NCBI RefSeq assembly: GCF_004027225.2
Contig: NC_044279.2
Span: 41,874,744 to 41,938,743, forward strand
Direction: 5' to 3'
Source of the DNA: Strigops habroptila
Lineage: Eukaryota; Chordata; Aves; Psittaciformes; Psittacidae
Length of the DNA stretch: 64,000 nt
Position numbers and translations under genes: made by a program. Positions 1-12,330 of the stretch are shown one piece after another. Positions within the stretch are counted from its first letter, which is position 1. The number at the start of each line of letters is the position of its first letter. Below the pieces are notes generated by a model. It was given only the letters and a program-made list of their open reading frames with translations. It was not told the origin of the DNA and did not search any database.

Positions 1-3000
1 TTCTTCTGATGCTAACTAGCCTTTTCTCACAAGAGATAAGCTCTTCTTAACTGTCTCAAGAGGCATGTGGAAAACCTGCATCCAATTCACTCTACTTCCT
101 AAGGGAATTTAAACCTGTATCTACCATCAGTGTCATAAGCAAATACGCTTGTCGCCTGTGCCTTGTATCATTTAATATATAATACAAATGGCTTGTGTTG
201 GGAGTGCAATACTCATTTCTGTATAAACAGTAAGCATGTATATAAACAGAGCATGTCAGTTAGGTGGTTCGCTTGGAAGGGGAGAGACTTTGGTCTGTGA
301 TCTGATCTAGATCATATAAACCATACAAAGATCAGTTGGTACAGGCCTCCTGCATTTTTTTTAAAGCCTTAAGCATTAGTATTAGATATTTCATTATTTT
401 GCTTACTTGTTAGAGCAGTCATTGGTTTAAGTACCCTCAGAAAAGAACTGTATGGTGGCCTCTCACCTGCCTGTGGACCCTTGTGACCATGGAGATGTTA
501 AGCAAGACAACAGCTTTTCTGGGTGGAGCTGAGTGTGGAAAGTGTATTTTCAGGGGCCTCCCAATTTGAATGACCACAGTCAAAATGGCCTGGGAATATA
601 TCCTTTAGTGGCTCTAGAGAGGTCTAGGTATCAGTTAAGTGTCATGCTACTTGTAGTTTAAAAGTTTAAATGGGTTTAAATGGCCTGGACCAGATTGTGA
701 GCCCCTTCTTGATTAGATGAGAGCATGGTATGGGTTTTGAAATTCTTACCTTGGATTTTGATAGCAACTGTACTAGAGGGAATCCCAGGAGCCAAGGCCT
801 ACATTTCAACTAAAGCTGTGTGCTTGGTTTTTATTGACTTGGTACCAATAAAGATAATAAAACTAGACAAGATAAGCAGTAGGAATAGTGACTTGGATGC
901 ATGACTAGCCCGTTTAGAGTTTCTTCATGCCCCACAGCATGTACAGCTGTCTCTGGACTCTAAGAACCAAAAAGTGGGAAATCCAGTGGGGCCTAATTCC
1001 CATTGATTTTAATGAAAGCTGGTCTGAGTGCTTGTGAAAGGTCTCATAACAAGCATCAAAGACCCAGAGGCAAAAAAAACGGTTAATCAAATCTAGCCTC
1101 TCTGGCAATTTAGACAATGAATGTCTTGATTTCCAAATAGGGAGAGGCTGGGGAACTAGAATGGGCACCTCCAAGTTATCAGATCAGAGCGTTGGCATGG
1201 TTAGGTGCATACCATAGGTCCTTGACCATTTTGCCTTCTAAGTCAGTTTTGTAAGGTGGATATAGGCCCTTTAAAATGCAATGCGGTTTAGCTGTTCAAA
1301 TTTTTGCTTTCTTGGAGGGAGGGATAGGTTTATTAGAATGACTTTATAGCAATTTACTTCAGTATATAGCCTCAATTTAAAATCTGTAATTATGGACTTT
1401 GGTCTTATGCCAGTCTATTTTGGAGTTGCTTATAAAAGACTATATTTAGAAGTTATTTCATTATGGGTACTGAAGTGATTTCATCATTAGAAAAACACAT
1501 TTTAAATGTTATTTAAACTTAATATGGTAAGAATGGTTGTGAATTTTGCGTAATTCATGTAAAAGCCATTAAGCAAACTTTCACAGTCAAATAAAAACTA
1601 ATGGTTATACAAGTTTCTTGATTCTTGGAGAGCGAGGACAAGAGAGCACGTGGAGGGGAAAGTAGCTCAATAGCAGTGCATCTGTGTAATTTAAAATGGG
1701 CCAAACATTAACTTTTTCAACAATTAAATAGTGACTATGGATTCTGGCTCTTAAGAGAAAGAAAGTGATAGTCTTTAAGGGTAGTGAGAGAACACCACTG
1801 GGAAGTCAGTTCTGTTGCTACAAGGCAGATGTTTTGCCACATGTAGGACAGACCACCTCTGTAGGCAGCAACATCTCCAGGCCCTTTCAGTCCAAAGAAT
1901 GCTTAATCACGGTGAGGAAACTGCTAATCCGAATGTTTGTTACGGTGCTTTCTACTAGCACCTCTTGGGTTTTGCAGTGCAGTTGTGCCTTTAATACATG
2001 ATACAAAGGCAAAGACATGCTCACATTTTTCTGTAGATTAAAGCCAGAGACCATGAAGTGGAAATCATCTCAGAGTTAATAATCTGAGCTAGCTGTTTTT
2101 ACATCTTTATAGAGCAAGGAAAAGGGTCTTTTGTTTACAGTGCTCATTGTTGTAAAAAAAATCCAATAGTAACTGGCCCCCAAGCTTCTAGGTACAGCAG
2201 GCAACTTTTTCTTGGTACCATAAAATAATGGTCTCATGCTTACCTTTTATATCTGTGATTGTACCATGCATCTAAAACGTAAATGTTCATTTGGGGAGGT
2301 AGAAGTGAACATATTGCAAACAGCAGCACTGAAACATGATTTTGGCATCTAGAAATACTTGCTTCAGGATATTGCCTTTTATCATGAGTGCTCTGGGGAG
2401 CGAGAATCTTGAGTTTGATGTACATTTTTGTCATCAGCAACTATATAAATACTTTAGTGTCTGTTGAAATCATCTCTTTCTCTGGCTCAGTGAATTGTAC
2501 AATCTTGTAAGGGAATGGCCTCTATAAGATAGACGTCATGAGCCTGGTCTTGCAGACATACTTAAAATAGTTACTTTTGAAAGATAATCCTATTGCAAGT
2601 ACTGAAATTAATCATTCTAGTAAGAAATCCAGATCATATATATATTTAAAGCCTTAAATTTAAAAGCCTGATGCTTGAATAAACTATTTTTCTGGGAGAA
2701 ATGTGTTTCAGGGCATTTTTTTCTCCACAAAACTCACACTATAATAAGGAGCTGTGTATGTTTACCATGAGATAGAAAGGAATCGGGAAAAGAAACTGTA
2801 TGTTCATCTTTAAAAATAAAGCTCCCTATAAAGAGGCATTTCTAAATTAGTAAAATCAGCCCAAGGCTGTTAGTATCTTAGATGCTATTGGGAATGAACA
2901 CCACTCCACCGAAGGAACAGCTGTTTGTGCTCTTGCAGCAAGTATTAATGGCCTGAAGGAGAGGAATGTGTGCTTATGTACACAAATGCATACACAAAAG

Positions 3001-3893
3001 CCTGGCTTGAACCTCACCTGCCGGTGTGCGGCAGTCTAAGTGAAGGGAATATTGTCCATCAGCTGTGACAGATGGGCTCATGTGGATTTTGTGGGACTAG
3101 TTTAACCCTGTTTTGCCAGAGGTCACTGTTCCTACAGCAGAAGTGGCACTCCAACACTGGCTTAATCAGAGGTAGCGCCAATATGTCAGAGCCCCGAGAC
3201 AGTGGGGTTTATACTTCTTCCCAACTCCCCTGAGCCTGTAGCCTGTTTTCTAGACTCCTTTATAAATAAATGGAATATACACAGTATACATTCATATTTA
3301 GACATGTGCACATGCACACACAGAGATAAATGTATGTGTTTGTATATGTATATAGTAACCATAAGGGCTGTTTTCTGAATTTATCTGAAAATAAGTGATT
3401 AGCATGCTGGATGAATGGGTAACAGCTGTTTAAGAGCAGAAAAACAACAGAATAGAGTACATCTTTGCAAACGTTAACTTGGGGTACAGCCGTTTCTGAA
3501 GTTTGGCTAGCATTTACTTATACAATAATGTGTTAAATTGCACTACTTTTGATAAGCTTATCTCCATTTTAGCCCTACAGACTTCTAGCAGTCTAAGTCT
3601 TCAATAACAACAACAACAAAAAATCTGTTAATCTGTTAAAGGAAAAAATCAACCTCGATTCCCATATGAAGCTCTTTGATGCAAGGGGGCAAGTTTCAGG
3701 TCAACAGGGAGGTTGTGAATGTAACTTTATTTGGAAGTCTCATAAGAAGCAAAGACAAAAGTTTGAATTTGTTTCTTGCTGGAGGAACCTTGCCCTCTTC
3801 ATAGTCTCCATTGCCATTGCCTGTCCCAAGCGTCATCTCTGACAACCTTCCCCTTACTGTCATGCTTACTGGTCTTTCTCTATCTCGTTGTAG
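1..3893 (+). other. SYT1: SYT1 last intron, 3' part
   Basis: Non-coding sequence upstream of the SYT1 terminal exon. It ends with a pyrimidine-rich stretch and 'ctcgttgtag' directly before the exon, a normal AG acceptor. I found no earlier C2B exon here on the plus strand, so the preceding exon should lie left of the window. I recognise no transposon. A TA/CA-rich patch lies at about 3255-3360 and a short (CAA)n run at about 3605-3620. Assignment as intron is inferred from the exon that follows. Confidence 0.8.
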
Positions 3894-4097
<204 letters not shown>

Positions 4098-4100
<3 letters not shown>

Positions 4101-4134
4101 ATTAAATTAAATCAAATTAAATTAAATTAAATTA
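4098..4134 (+). repeat. (AAATT)n microsatellite abutting the SYT1 stop codon
   Basis: About seven tandem units of a TAAAT-type pentanucleotide begin with the stop codon itself and run into the 3' UTR. One unit is altered by a T-to-C change ('atcaa'). Directly seen. The tract provides in-frame TAA triplets just after the stop. Confidence 0.9.
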
Positions 4135-4198
4135 GGAAGAAGAAAATGAAGAAGAAGCCTTTCTGCATTTGCCCACATAGTGCTCTTTAGCCAGTGTC

Positions 4199-4206
4199 TG
4201 TAAATA
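4199..4206 (+). promoter_or_regulatory. Pumilio-type element in SYT1 3' UTR (1)
   Basis: The sequence TGTAAATA matches the Pumilio consensus UGUANAUA exactly and lies about 100 nt after the stop codon. PUM proteins bind such sites to repress or destabilise mRNAs. Function is inferred from the motif only. Confidence 0.4.
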
Positions 4207-4418
4207 CCTCAGTAATATGGGTCCTTTCATTTCCAGCCATGTGTTCCTGACACAGATCAGTTGTACTTTTAAATGCCCGCTTTAATTTGCACAAATTTAA
4301 ATGTAGAGAGCCCTCTAAAGGCACTTCATTTCACCACTGCCCCCCAGATCTACTCTTCTTTTAAGCAATATGATGTGTAGATAGAGCATGACAGAAATTA
4401 TTTATTGTATCACACAGT

Positions 4419-4426
4419 TGTATATA
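4419..4426 (+). promoter_or_regulatory. Pumilio-type element in SYT1 3' UTR (2)
   Basis: TGTATATA matches UGUANAUA exactly. It sits inside a TA-rich run, which raises the chance of a coincidental match. Confidence 0.35.
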
Positions 4427-4837
4427 TACACCAGTATGCTGAGAATTTATTTCTAGTTTGTGTATTTGTATGTTGTAAGCGTTTCCTAATCTGTGTATAT
4501 CTAGATGTTTTTAATAAGATGTTCTATTTTAAATTATGTAAATTGACTGAGATATAGGAGAGCTGATAATATATTATAGGGTAAGTACTGTATTGTCTGC
4601 ATTCCAGAAAAAAACAAAAATCCAACTTGTAAGGCACTAGTAGTGTTACACTGACATCTTAAAGGACAACTTAAATCTAAGCTTTCAACTGGACCATCCT
4701 AATAACACGCTACGCGTCCACAGTGAATCTTGGAGGGGCAAATCCAATTGGGTAGACTTCTTTCACAGGCAACTTAGCATGATCTGAGCAGCTCCATGGC
4801 TGACCTCAAGAAGATGTAGCCAGGATATGATTTCTTT

Positions 4838-4845
4838 GTATATAT
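4838..4845 (+). promoter_or_regulatory. Pumilio-type element in SYT1 3' UTR (3)
   Basis: Third exact match to UGUANAUA (TGTATATA) in the first 750 nt of the 3' UTR, again in AT-rich sequence. Motif evidence only. Confidence 0.35.
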
Positions 4846-5782
4846 TTCAAAGCAAACACATAACAGACTGGAATGGCTTTAGAGTGAAAGTTGGGGAAGC
4901 AGTTCCACAGGAGGCAACGATTTCGTCTATCATACTTTGATATCTTATCAAAGTAAGACCATTGCAGGGAGGGGGAAGAAGGGATGAGGGAGACGCAGCA
5001 GTAGCGGAATGCTGCCATGAAAACACGAGTAGCTCTCCATTATCACCTTTATACAAAATTTGCATACTGTGAATTCCATCCACAATTTCACATTATAATG
5101 AGTTTGCACATTAGACTTTGTAACAAAATATTTTATTATACTAACTCAGATTAGAAGGAATGCAGAATATTTTTTAGACACAGCCGTGTGAGTTTATTAT
5201 ACAAAATAGTTTCATGGTAAACAGACAGTATTGTAATCCCATCAGAAGATGACAAAATTTAGCCATAGTTCTAAATGCACTTCAAAGTAAGCCAAAAGAG
5301 AACAGCTAGTGACCTTTTATATACTATTTATATGCAAGTTTTAATTTGTCCTTTAAAAAAAAGGTGAAAACAAAGAACAAGTTCTAGAAAACTGAAGCAA
5401 CCTCTTCTGTATACTAGATGCTCGTTTCAGGAGGAGTTTTTAAATGTTTTCAATGTTATTATGTAGTAAATGGCACTATTATGAAGCTATTAGTCATTCC
5501 ATAAGAGTCTTGAAAGACTGCTCTGTGTATCACTGTGACTGCCGTGTGTGCTTAGAAATGTAGTTTTCTCAGTGGATAGCAATCAATTTATTCTGTAGTG
5601 ATATTGTAATAATACTGCCATTCCCTTCTACTGCACTGCCGAAGGAACGCATAGCACAAGCAGTTCTAGTTATTACGGACCAATGTAGAACTGGAGAGCT
5701 ATGCAGGGGACAAGGTTGCTATATTGAATGGGTTGACCACGCAGCATTTTGTCAAGCCCTGTGCAATACTCTACATTTCCAA

Positions 5783-5823
5783 TCACCCTCACCCCCCCCC
5801 CCGCCTCCCCCCACCGCCACCAC
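5783..5823 (+). repeat. C-rich tract in SYT1 3' UTR
   Basis: A run of 11 C at 5792-5802 is followed by CCGCC and further C runs, making a low-complexity polypyrimidine patch within the 3' UTR. It could bind poly(C)-binding proteins, but that is inference. Confidence 0.8.
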
Positions 5824-6876
5824 TTTACTGTAGATAGTCATCTTACAGCTAGCCAGCATGTCATCTCAGCTTGTACCATCTCATCAAGTCATTTAGGGCA
5901 TCACTTCTATCTCGTGTACCGTCCTTTGAGGCCCCTTGCTTATCTTTCCAAGCTGTGAATATATTTATAATGCTTTGAAGAGTTCATTATTTTCAGCAAT
6001 GCAAACTACCCCAGAAATATGGAAATGCTATTGCCTTTTGGAGGGAGGCATGAGAATTAACCATTAATGTTCTTACCAAGTGAATCTAGCAGAAATTACT
6101 GCAAACAAAGAACAAAGATGAATGTAATCAGAGAACTGTGTACTGAAAACTAGATTCCATAGCCTCCCTCAAGGCTCTGCTTCCGGGAGGGGTGGGACAA
6201 TCTGAGAGGTCAGTGCAGGGATGGCCAAGCGCCAGTGTTTTCAGTACACTAAGGGTAAAAGAACCAGCAAAGAAGTGGGAGGAGAATAAAAGTGGATCTC
6301 TCCCCACCTCCAAAAGTGAGAATAGCGAGACCCATTTTCTTTCTTTTTTTACATGAAACACAGAAAAAACACAAGCGAGAGATTTTCTGATAGAAACAGG
6401 CGCGTACATGCAAAGCATCAAGCTGGAATACTTTAAAATCTTAACCTTAAGGACCAAACCCCACCAAAGAGAAGAAGTAGACAGTCAGCTTCCCAGCATA
6501 AGAGCTTCATGGTCTCCAACTTTCAGTTATTCATTCAGGGTAGCCGCAGGTTCAAACTGCCAGGACTGACTCATTGTGTTAAGGTGTTCTTAAGGCTTTC
6601 TCTTCCTACACTGCCAGACTGACTGTCACCATAGAACTGGTTTGTAAGGTACAATGATTCTCGGAGACTGAACCTGCCATGTGACCAAGATGACATTTTC
6701 ATCCTCAAAGAAGCCACATGTACCTTTCTGACAAAGCTGTGTGAAGTATTAGAATCTGATGCTGTAGAAAGATCCTAGTTGCCTTTGTGTATATTTACTG
6801 CCTGCTTGAGTGTTTCTCTGTGTGGGTTTTCTCTGTATCTTGTAGAAATGTTTGGGGTGTTTTATCCTGCCATATC

Positions 6877-6893
6877 GCTCGTGGCCCGCGAGC
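6877..6893 (+). other. GC-rich hairpin near the SYT1 3' end
   Basis: The sequence gctcgtggcccgcgagc folds as a 7-bp stem (one G-T wobble) with a GCC triloop. It is an isolated GC-rich, CpG-containing patch in AT-rich 3' UTR, about 135 nt before the poly(A) signal. Structure is inferred by eye. Confidence 0.5.
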
Positions 6894-7025
6894 TGACAAC
6901 TTTAGCCGTATTTTACCTTCATTTTTGATGAGGTGGTTTATATTTTGTTTCACTTTGTGTAGTGACTTCCCACAGTAGAGTTTTCCAATTGTTGTTAAAA
7001 TAACATACATATTACACAGATATTC

Positions 7026-7031
7026 AATAAA
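7026..7031 (+). terminator. SYT1: Probable SYT1 poly(A) signal
   Basis: Canonical AATAAA followed within about 20 nt by T-rich and GT-containing sequence ('tttcctgttgatgttc'), the usual layout of a cleavage site. Cleavage is expected at about 7045-7055. No transcript evidence is available here. Confidence 0.7.
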
Positions 7032-7055
7032 AATGTTTTATTTCCTGTTGATGTT

Positions 7056-9241
7056 CTAGCAGTTCTCTTTTGATCTAAACTCTTCAAAAGGCATTTATTT
7101 CACTCTAGGACTTTAGCACAATCATAAACTTCGAAGTACCGCAAGTGTAATAGCACCGCACTTTTCGAGGGGCTGTGAAAAGCTGCTTTCATCAGTGTGG
7201 TCTACTCTAGGATGGTCACAGCCAGCAGGGCTTCAGTAGATGAATTCTCCAGCTCGCCACCTCTGTTGCAGATGAACTATTACCTTGTTTTCCCATGAGT
7301 GTGATTATTTGCCTTCAAAAACATCAATCTCTAGCAAAACACAGACTAGTTTCTACACCACGACAGAAACTCCAGATAGTTACCTGCGCATGAGTCCTCT
7401 TCAAGCCAGTGTGTTAGAGCGGTGATTGAGGTTTTCATCTGGAGAGAGATGGTATATTTTAACCTACATTCAAGAGCTACTGCTAAGCTGGCCATAAAAA
7501 TCAAGCTTCTTGTAGACTAAAGATCATTAAATAAGAGCTTAAACTGTAGGGGTGAAGGGGATAAGGTGTGGGAGGAAGTGAATCCACAAGGAAAAAATTG
7601 AAAAACATTGTGCTATGAAACAATTCAATTCCCTGAGCCTGTGAAGAGAAACAGCGAAAAATCAAACAAAACACAAAAAAACCCCACCACATTTCCACTA
7701 CCATTTTCCTCAGCAACCCCTCCTCAAGAGAAATATGCCCAATCCTTCCAGCAACTGCACATATTACTGATATGTACCAGTTTAACCTTAGCTGTTGTTA
7801 CACACGACCTTACTACAAGTTAGAGCTCATTGGAAATATTTTCAGTGTTGATCCTTTTCCCTATTCCCACTGCTCAGAAAGCGCCCTCTCTTCTCCCAGC
7901 TATTTTGGGGTTTTTTTCAGCATCCAGAGTCAATGAGCACCAAATGGACTGATGCTGCTCTCGGCAAGTGAGAGCAAACTGACATGTGGTGGGCCTGGTG
8001 ATTTGGAGAGCAGTTACTCTTCCAAAACTGAATGACTGGAATCTGTGGCTTCACAGATCAGCTGTGAGGTGATGCCCTGCAGGGTCTGCAGGAGCTAACA
8101 GTCCTGTGGTGCAGTATCATTCCCCATAGATACAGGCAGTTATGAGATGCTGCTGTTCCCTTCAAAGCCGGTGCATGAATACTTCCCTGAAAGGAGCAGT
8201 TTGCTTAAGAGCACACCCAAATCTATCAAAGTCAATAAGTGAAAATACTTTGATCGAGCTTCTATATGCATCAGCCATTTTTGCACATCTTGAGCATACC
8301 AAAATTACATCTTTGTCAATCAATCAAAACCAGTTTGTCCAATAAGGCTGATAAGTTAAAGCCAGTCATTACAGCTAATGTAAGGAAAATGCTTCATATA
8401 ATAGCTGTTATGCTAAGTGGGAAAAGCAGCAAAAATCACATATTTTATACAGCTCATTTAACCCCTAATCAACTGTCAAGAAAAACATTCTTCCCAACTG
8501 ACAGTTACCAAAGCAAAGGATCTACATATCTCGATCACTTTTCACATCGCAAGTCAATGGAGGTTAATTGCCTGCTAGTTATGCAAAGCAAGAATTAGAA
8601 CATTATATTTTCTGATTGTCAATTCCCTTATTTACTTATGCAGTAACACTTTCACTCCAGGCTGCTAGTTCAGTTTCTTGCACAAATACTGACCCGCTTT
8701 TCAGAACATACATCCACCAAATTCATGACCAGCCTCAGTTTTCAGTGTTGGTTCAGATACTGTTACTCATCCAGGCATTAAAGAAGTTTGGAAAATGGGG
8801 TTTCTATACATACCACAAGAATATTTACCCAGTCTTAGTTATCTTACATGCAGAAAATCTTTTTATATTCAATATAGAGAATACTTTTACTATTGCACCA
8901 AAAAGCAGTTCCAAATGTATGTGACAAACTAGTACAGAGAAGACTTTAATGCTGTGTGGTACTTACTTTGTGACCGACACCTGCAGCGGGATTTTCGAAT
9001 GCAAAGCCATACAGAGGTTTATTTCAAGGTTATGCTGTATACACCATAACATAAAAATTAAAAGTTCTGTGAACTAGGGAATGATCTAGACATCCTTACC
9101 AGAGCTTATGAAGAGGCCAAATAGGTTGGGGAAGTGAAGACAGGTCTTCCAGTCTTTGGGTGGAGGTGGAAGGGGCAGGTAGTACAGTCTTTTTGTTCTA
9201 TGCATGCACTGTGCAATAACATACTGAGATCTTGAACAGCC

Positions 9242-9277
<36 letters not shown>

Positions 9278-10309
9278 AAAACTAAAGACTCATCTTCTCA
9301 CAGATCCAGTCTCATCAGGCTGACAGCTCACATTTAGTTTCAGTTGGCAGTTTCATATCTTTGTACCTTTCCTTATTACTTACAGCAAGGAAAGCACACA
9401 GTAGGGGATGCACTGATGTTACACACCGAATAGAGCTGACATCAGTTCTTCTCATAAACAAAAGACCAATGCACAAAAGTGGCAAAATATTCTCTGCTCA
9501 GCTAATCGAGATTATTTTACAATCCCGCACAAACCTCCCTAATTTTGCTCACATTCTCCCTTGCATTGTGTTCACATACATGTACCTTAGCCTAGATTTT
9601 CTGACTCCTTCCTAAGAAGCAGCAGCACCCACTGGCACCAAAAGGTTTTTCCAAACCCTGACACAGATCTGTCATTGAAGAATTCTGGGTTGGTCTTAGG
9701 TATTTGTCTTCTCCTTTGGACCATTCATCACAGGAGGAGGATCTCTGGCTGTAAATCCTGACTGAAAGCCTGACAGGTTGGAACCTGGAATGCAACGCTG
9801 AGTCAATTATTTCGCACTTAGTCAGAAACATCATCCACGTGTTCTGGTGAAAGACAGACTGAGGCTCAGAAACTTTCACCCTGCTCAAGATGTTTTTTTT
9901 CTTGATGGAACTGTCAACATTACTAAATTTTTTCTTTTTTTGAGATCGCTTCTGTGACATTCACAGAGTCAGAATGGCTTTCATCTATTTTCTTTCTTTC
10001 AAATACAAGGTTGCCTCTATTGTTTAACTCAGTTAAGAATTTCTAAGCTAACCCTTGAAGGTTAATGAAGGGCCAAATTTTTTAATTGGTTTTAACTCCT
10101 TGGCTTCATCAGACTTTTAAAGTTTCACTCACGCTTCTCCAACCATACACCATGATCTGACACTGATACACAAAAGCAACAATGAAGGCTACTAAGGAAA
10201 TTAAGTGATCAGAGTGACTGTTAGAGTCCTTTTCATGGATCAAATGAAGATTAAATGGTCAAATTTCAGCACAGTGTGTGATTCAGAGTGGGGTGCTGAG
10301 AGGTTCATT
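7056..10309. other. Intergenic DNA, SYT1-PAWR interval
   Basis: No exon, RNA gene or CR1 copy recognised. Short ORFs here lack codon bias, splice context or family likeness. The only clear structure is a poly-A tract at about 9244-9275. Confidence 0.7.
9244..9275 (+). repeat. Poly-A tract (~30 A)
   Basis: About 30 uninterrupted A after 'cagccattt'. It could be a simple homopolymer or the tail of an old retroposed sequence. I do not recognise the DNA upstream, and no target-site duplication is evident. Confidence 0.9.
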
Positions 10310-10770
10310 GTTGCAGATGAACATTTATTAATGATCTAGAAAACAGACAAATGAGTTGACAAAATTTACCTGTGGCGTAAAATTGTTCCAGCTGGAACAG
10401 ATCTGAATTATGAGGCCATCTCTAATTTCATATATTGAGAATCAGATACCCAGACAGGCACTTCAACTCAGATGTTACTGATCATCCAAACATTCTGGAG
10501 AGATTTGCGAACAGTAGTGCAAAAATGTCTGTAAACATGATCTCAGACAGAAGAGAAGGTAGGAGAGCTGGTCAATGGGAAAATGAAGGCAGAACCCCCT
10601 TTTTTACAGGAATTGCTGACAAAAAATAGATTCATCTTCTCAGTTATCTCTAGAATGTAATGAAAGCTCATGATGAACCAGGAGTACACAAAGGATGTTC
10701 AAATTACTATCCTTATATACATATTTAGACTTATTAGATGTCATTTGGAATATGCTTGGTTGTAGGCATA
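10310..10770 (+). mobile_element. Ancient CR1/L3-type LINE remnant (plus strand)
   Basis: At about 10323-10410 the DNA reads 'ttattaatgatctagaaaa' and then a stretch resembling the CR1-family reverse-transcriptase region ('...INDLE..', then a variant of 'caaaatttgcagatgatac'). At about 10705-10770 'gatgtcatttggaatatgc' resembles the later 'accacatttggaatactg' segment in the right order. All reading frames are broken. It is much more diverged than the young CR1 copies elsewhere in the window. Limits are approximate, and the middle part is assigned by colinearity. Confidence 0.5.
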
Positions 10771-12144
10771 ATCCACACATCTACATGTCCCAGCGCAGTG
10801 CTGTGTACAAATGCCAGGATGCTTCCTGGCTGCAGTAAGAGCATTTCTCCATTATAGTGACTACTGCCACCAACACGTAGCAGCCTCCATGCAAATGTCT
10901 CAAAGTGCTTTTCAAATACTGGAAAACTGGACAATACCACCCCATTAAAAGCTGTCATGTGGTCTGGTATAGAGTAAAAAGCTCTTGGTGGCAGCTGAAT
11001 CAGGTAAGTCTTTGTAGCACAAACACAGGGTATAAAAAGGAATCGAGAGAGTCCTTGGCAGGAAGAAGTGTGAAAAGTAAATCTAAAAAGAGCCAATCTT
11101 GAGGGAAACATAAGACATTTATGGAGATTATATAAATGAATGGAAAAATAAATGTGGGGCGAATGAATAAATATGTGTCCTAGCTACAGATTTCTGCTAT
11201 ATATAAAAAGTATCTAGCTACAGATCTGTACCAGAGAGAAGAGTCCTACCTAGGCCACATACTGCCTTCTTTTGAGCCTTCCAAGTCTCCAGAATACAAA
11301 CTGAGGAGATTCAGGTTTTCATTGTTCCTTTGCTCCACGCTTCCAAAAAGAGCCTCTTTCCCCACACAAAGAATTACATCTCCCACTCCAGCCCAGTCAT
11401 GAGGAGAATTGGTTAATGCTCTCACTCCTTGGATTTAACACAAACAAATAGCTGCCTGAAAGGTTTGAGCACCGTGACCATAATTAAATCTGCAGTAATT
11501 AGTAATGCAACAACAGCAAGCGAGAAAAGCAAGCAAGCTTCTCCAGCTGACATTTTGTACAGTACAGATAACACAGTGGAATAAACTGGCAAAAATGGAG
11601 GAAGAAAAAGAAATCACTTGCAGATGAGGGGACCGAATCTTTGTCTCTTGCCATACTGCCCAGCCCACATGGTCTCTCTTGGTTTTGTGCTCCCCCATGG
11701 TGCTGTTATGTCAATAGAGACACCAGATCTCTTCTCACTAAACTTTTGATCCCATGTTTGCTACTGTTTATCTCGTGTTTACTGTGTTCCCTAATCCAGC
11801 TGAGCACAGGCTGTTCTGTTGTTGATTCTTCTTATGCTTCCCTTGCTCCACTATACCGTAGCCAGCTTTCCTTTCTAAAGTTTATTCAACCACTCTGCAA
11901 CAACTGGTGCCCAACAATTCAGGAACATGGGTTCAGGGAGAAACATCGAGTTGCAAAAGCCTTTGCAACCAGTTAATAATTGTTTCATAATACAAAATTC
12001 AAAGATACTGCAGAGTTTGATCGCTTCCCACAGTATAATACCTTTCAGTACGGTACACTTCTTTCATGAGCTTACTCTGCACCTGTTAGCAATGGTGAGT
12101 CATACCAGCACTTCAAAGAAGTGTAGTAGCACTTTTGACAGAGA

Positions 12145-12330
12145 AGAAATGCAGTGGATTGGGAGACACTGAGGGCTTTTTTTCTTCCCTGCACCAGAAA
12201 TTCTGTATCAGGTCCCACCATGACTTTCATCATCTCAAGTGCCTTCATCAAATCTCCTCTAACCTTGTTCCTAAGACAGAATGAACACACTCTGCCTAGC
12301 ACCACAATGCAAGTCCATTTCATTATAACC
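12145..12330 (-). mobile_element. Possible degraded CR1-like fragment (minus strand)
   Basis: On the minus strand a stretch reads like the CR1 3' region in which 'ttcagcctgg..aagaaggctgagaggagacctgat' is followed by 'aatgaa'. Here it appears as 'tgttcattctgtcttagg', then 'agaggagatttgatgaa' and 'gatgatgaa'. The match is weak and gapped, so it may be chance. Confidence 0.3.

Larger units (their letters stand above)
4101..7050 (+). other. SYT1: SYT1 3' untranslated region
   Basis: Non-coding continuation of the terminal exon. It is mostly A/T-rich, with no splice-bounded ORF and no recognised transposon, as expected of a conserved neuronal 3' UTR. It ends near a canonical poly(A) signal at 7026-7031 followed by T/GT-rich sequence, giving about 2.95 kb, a plausible length for SYT1. 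It contains three consensus Pumilio motifs, a C-rich tract and a GC-rich hairpin (listed separately). The exact end is inferred; an earlier alternative site is possible. Confidence 0.75.

Noticed and set aside
6128..6457. 109-aa minus-strand open frame in the SYT1 3' UTR
   Set aside because: No family likeness, antisense to a 3' UTR, no splice or start context.
9060..9275. Processed retrocopy ending in the poly-A tract
   Set aside because: No recognisable parent gene upstream of the tract and no visible target-site duplication.
9592..9960. 122-aa minus-strand open frame starting with a Lys-rich stretch
   Set aside because: The Lys-rich start comes from a T-rich tract; the rest shows no domain, and no exon boundaries are evident.
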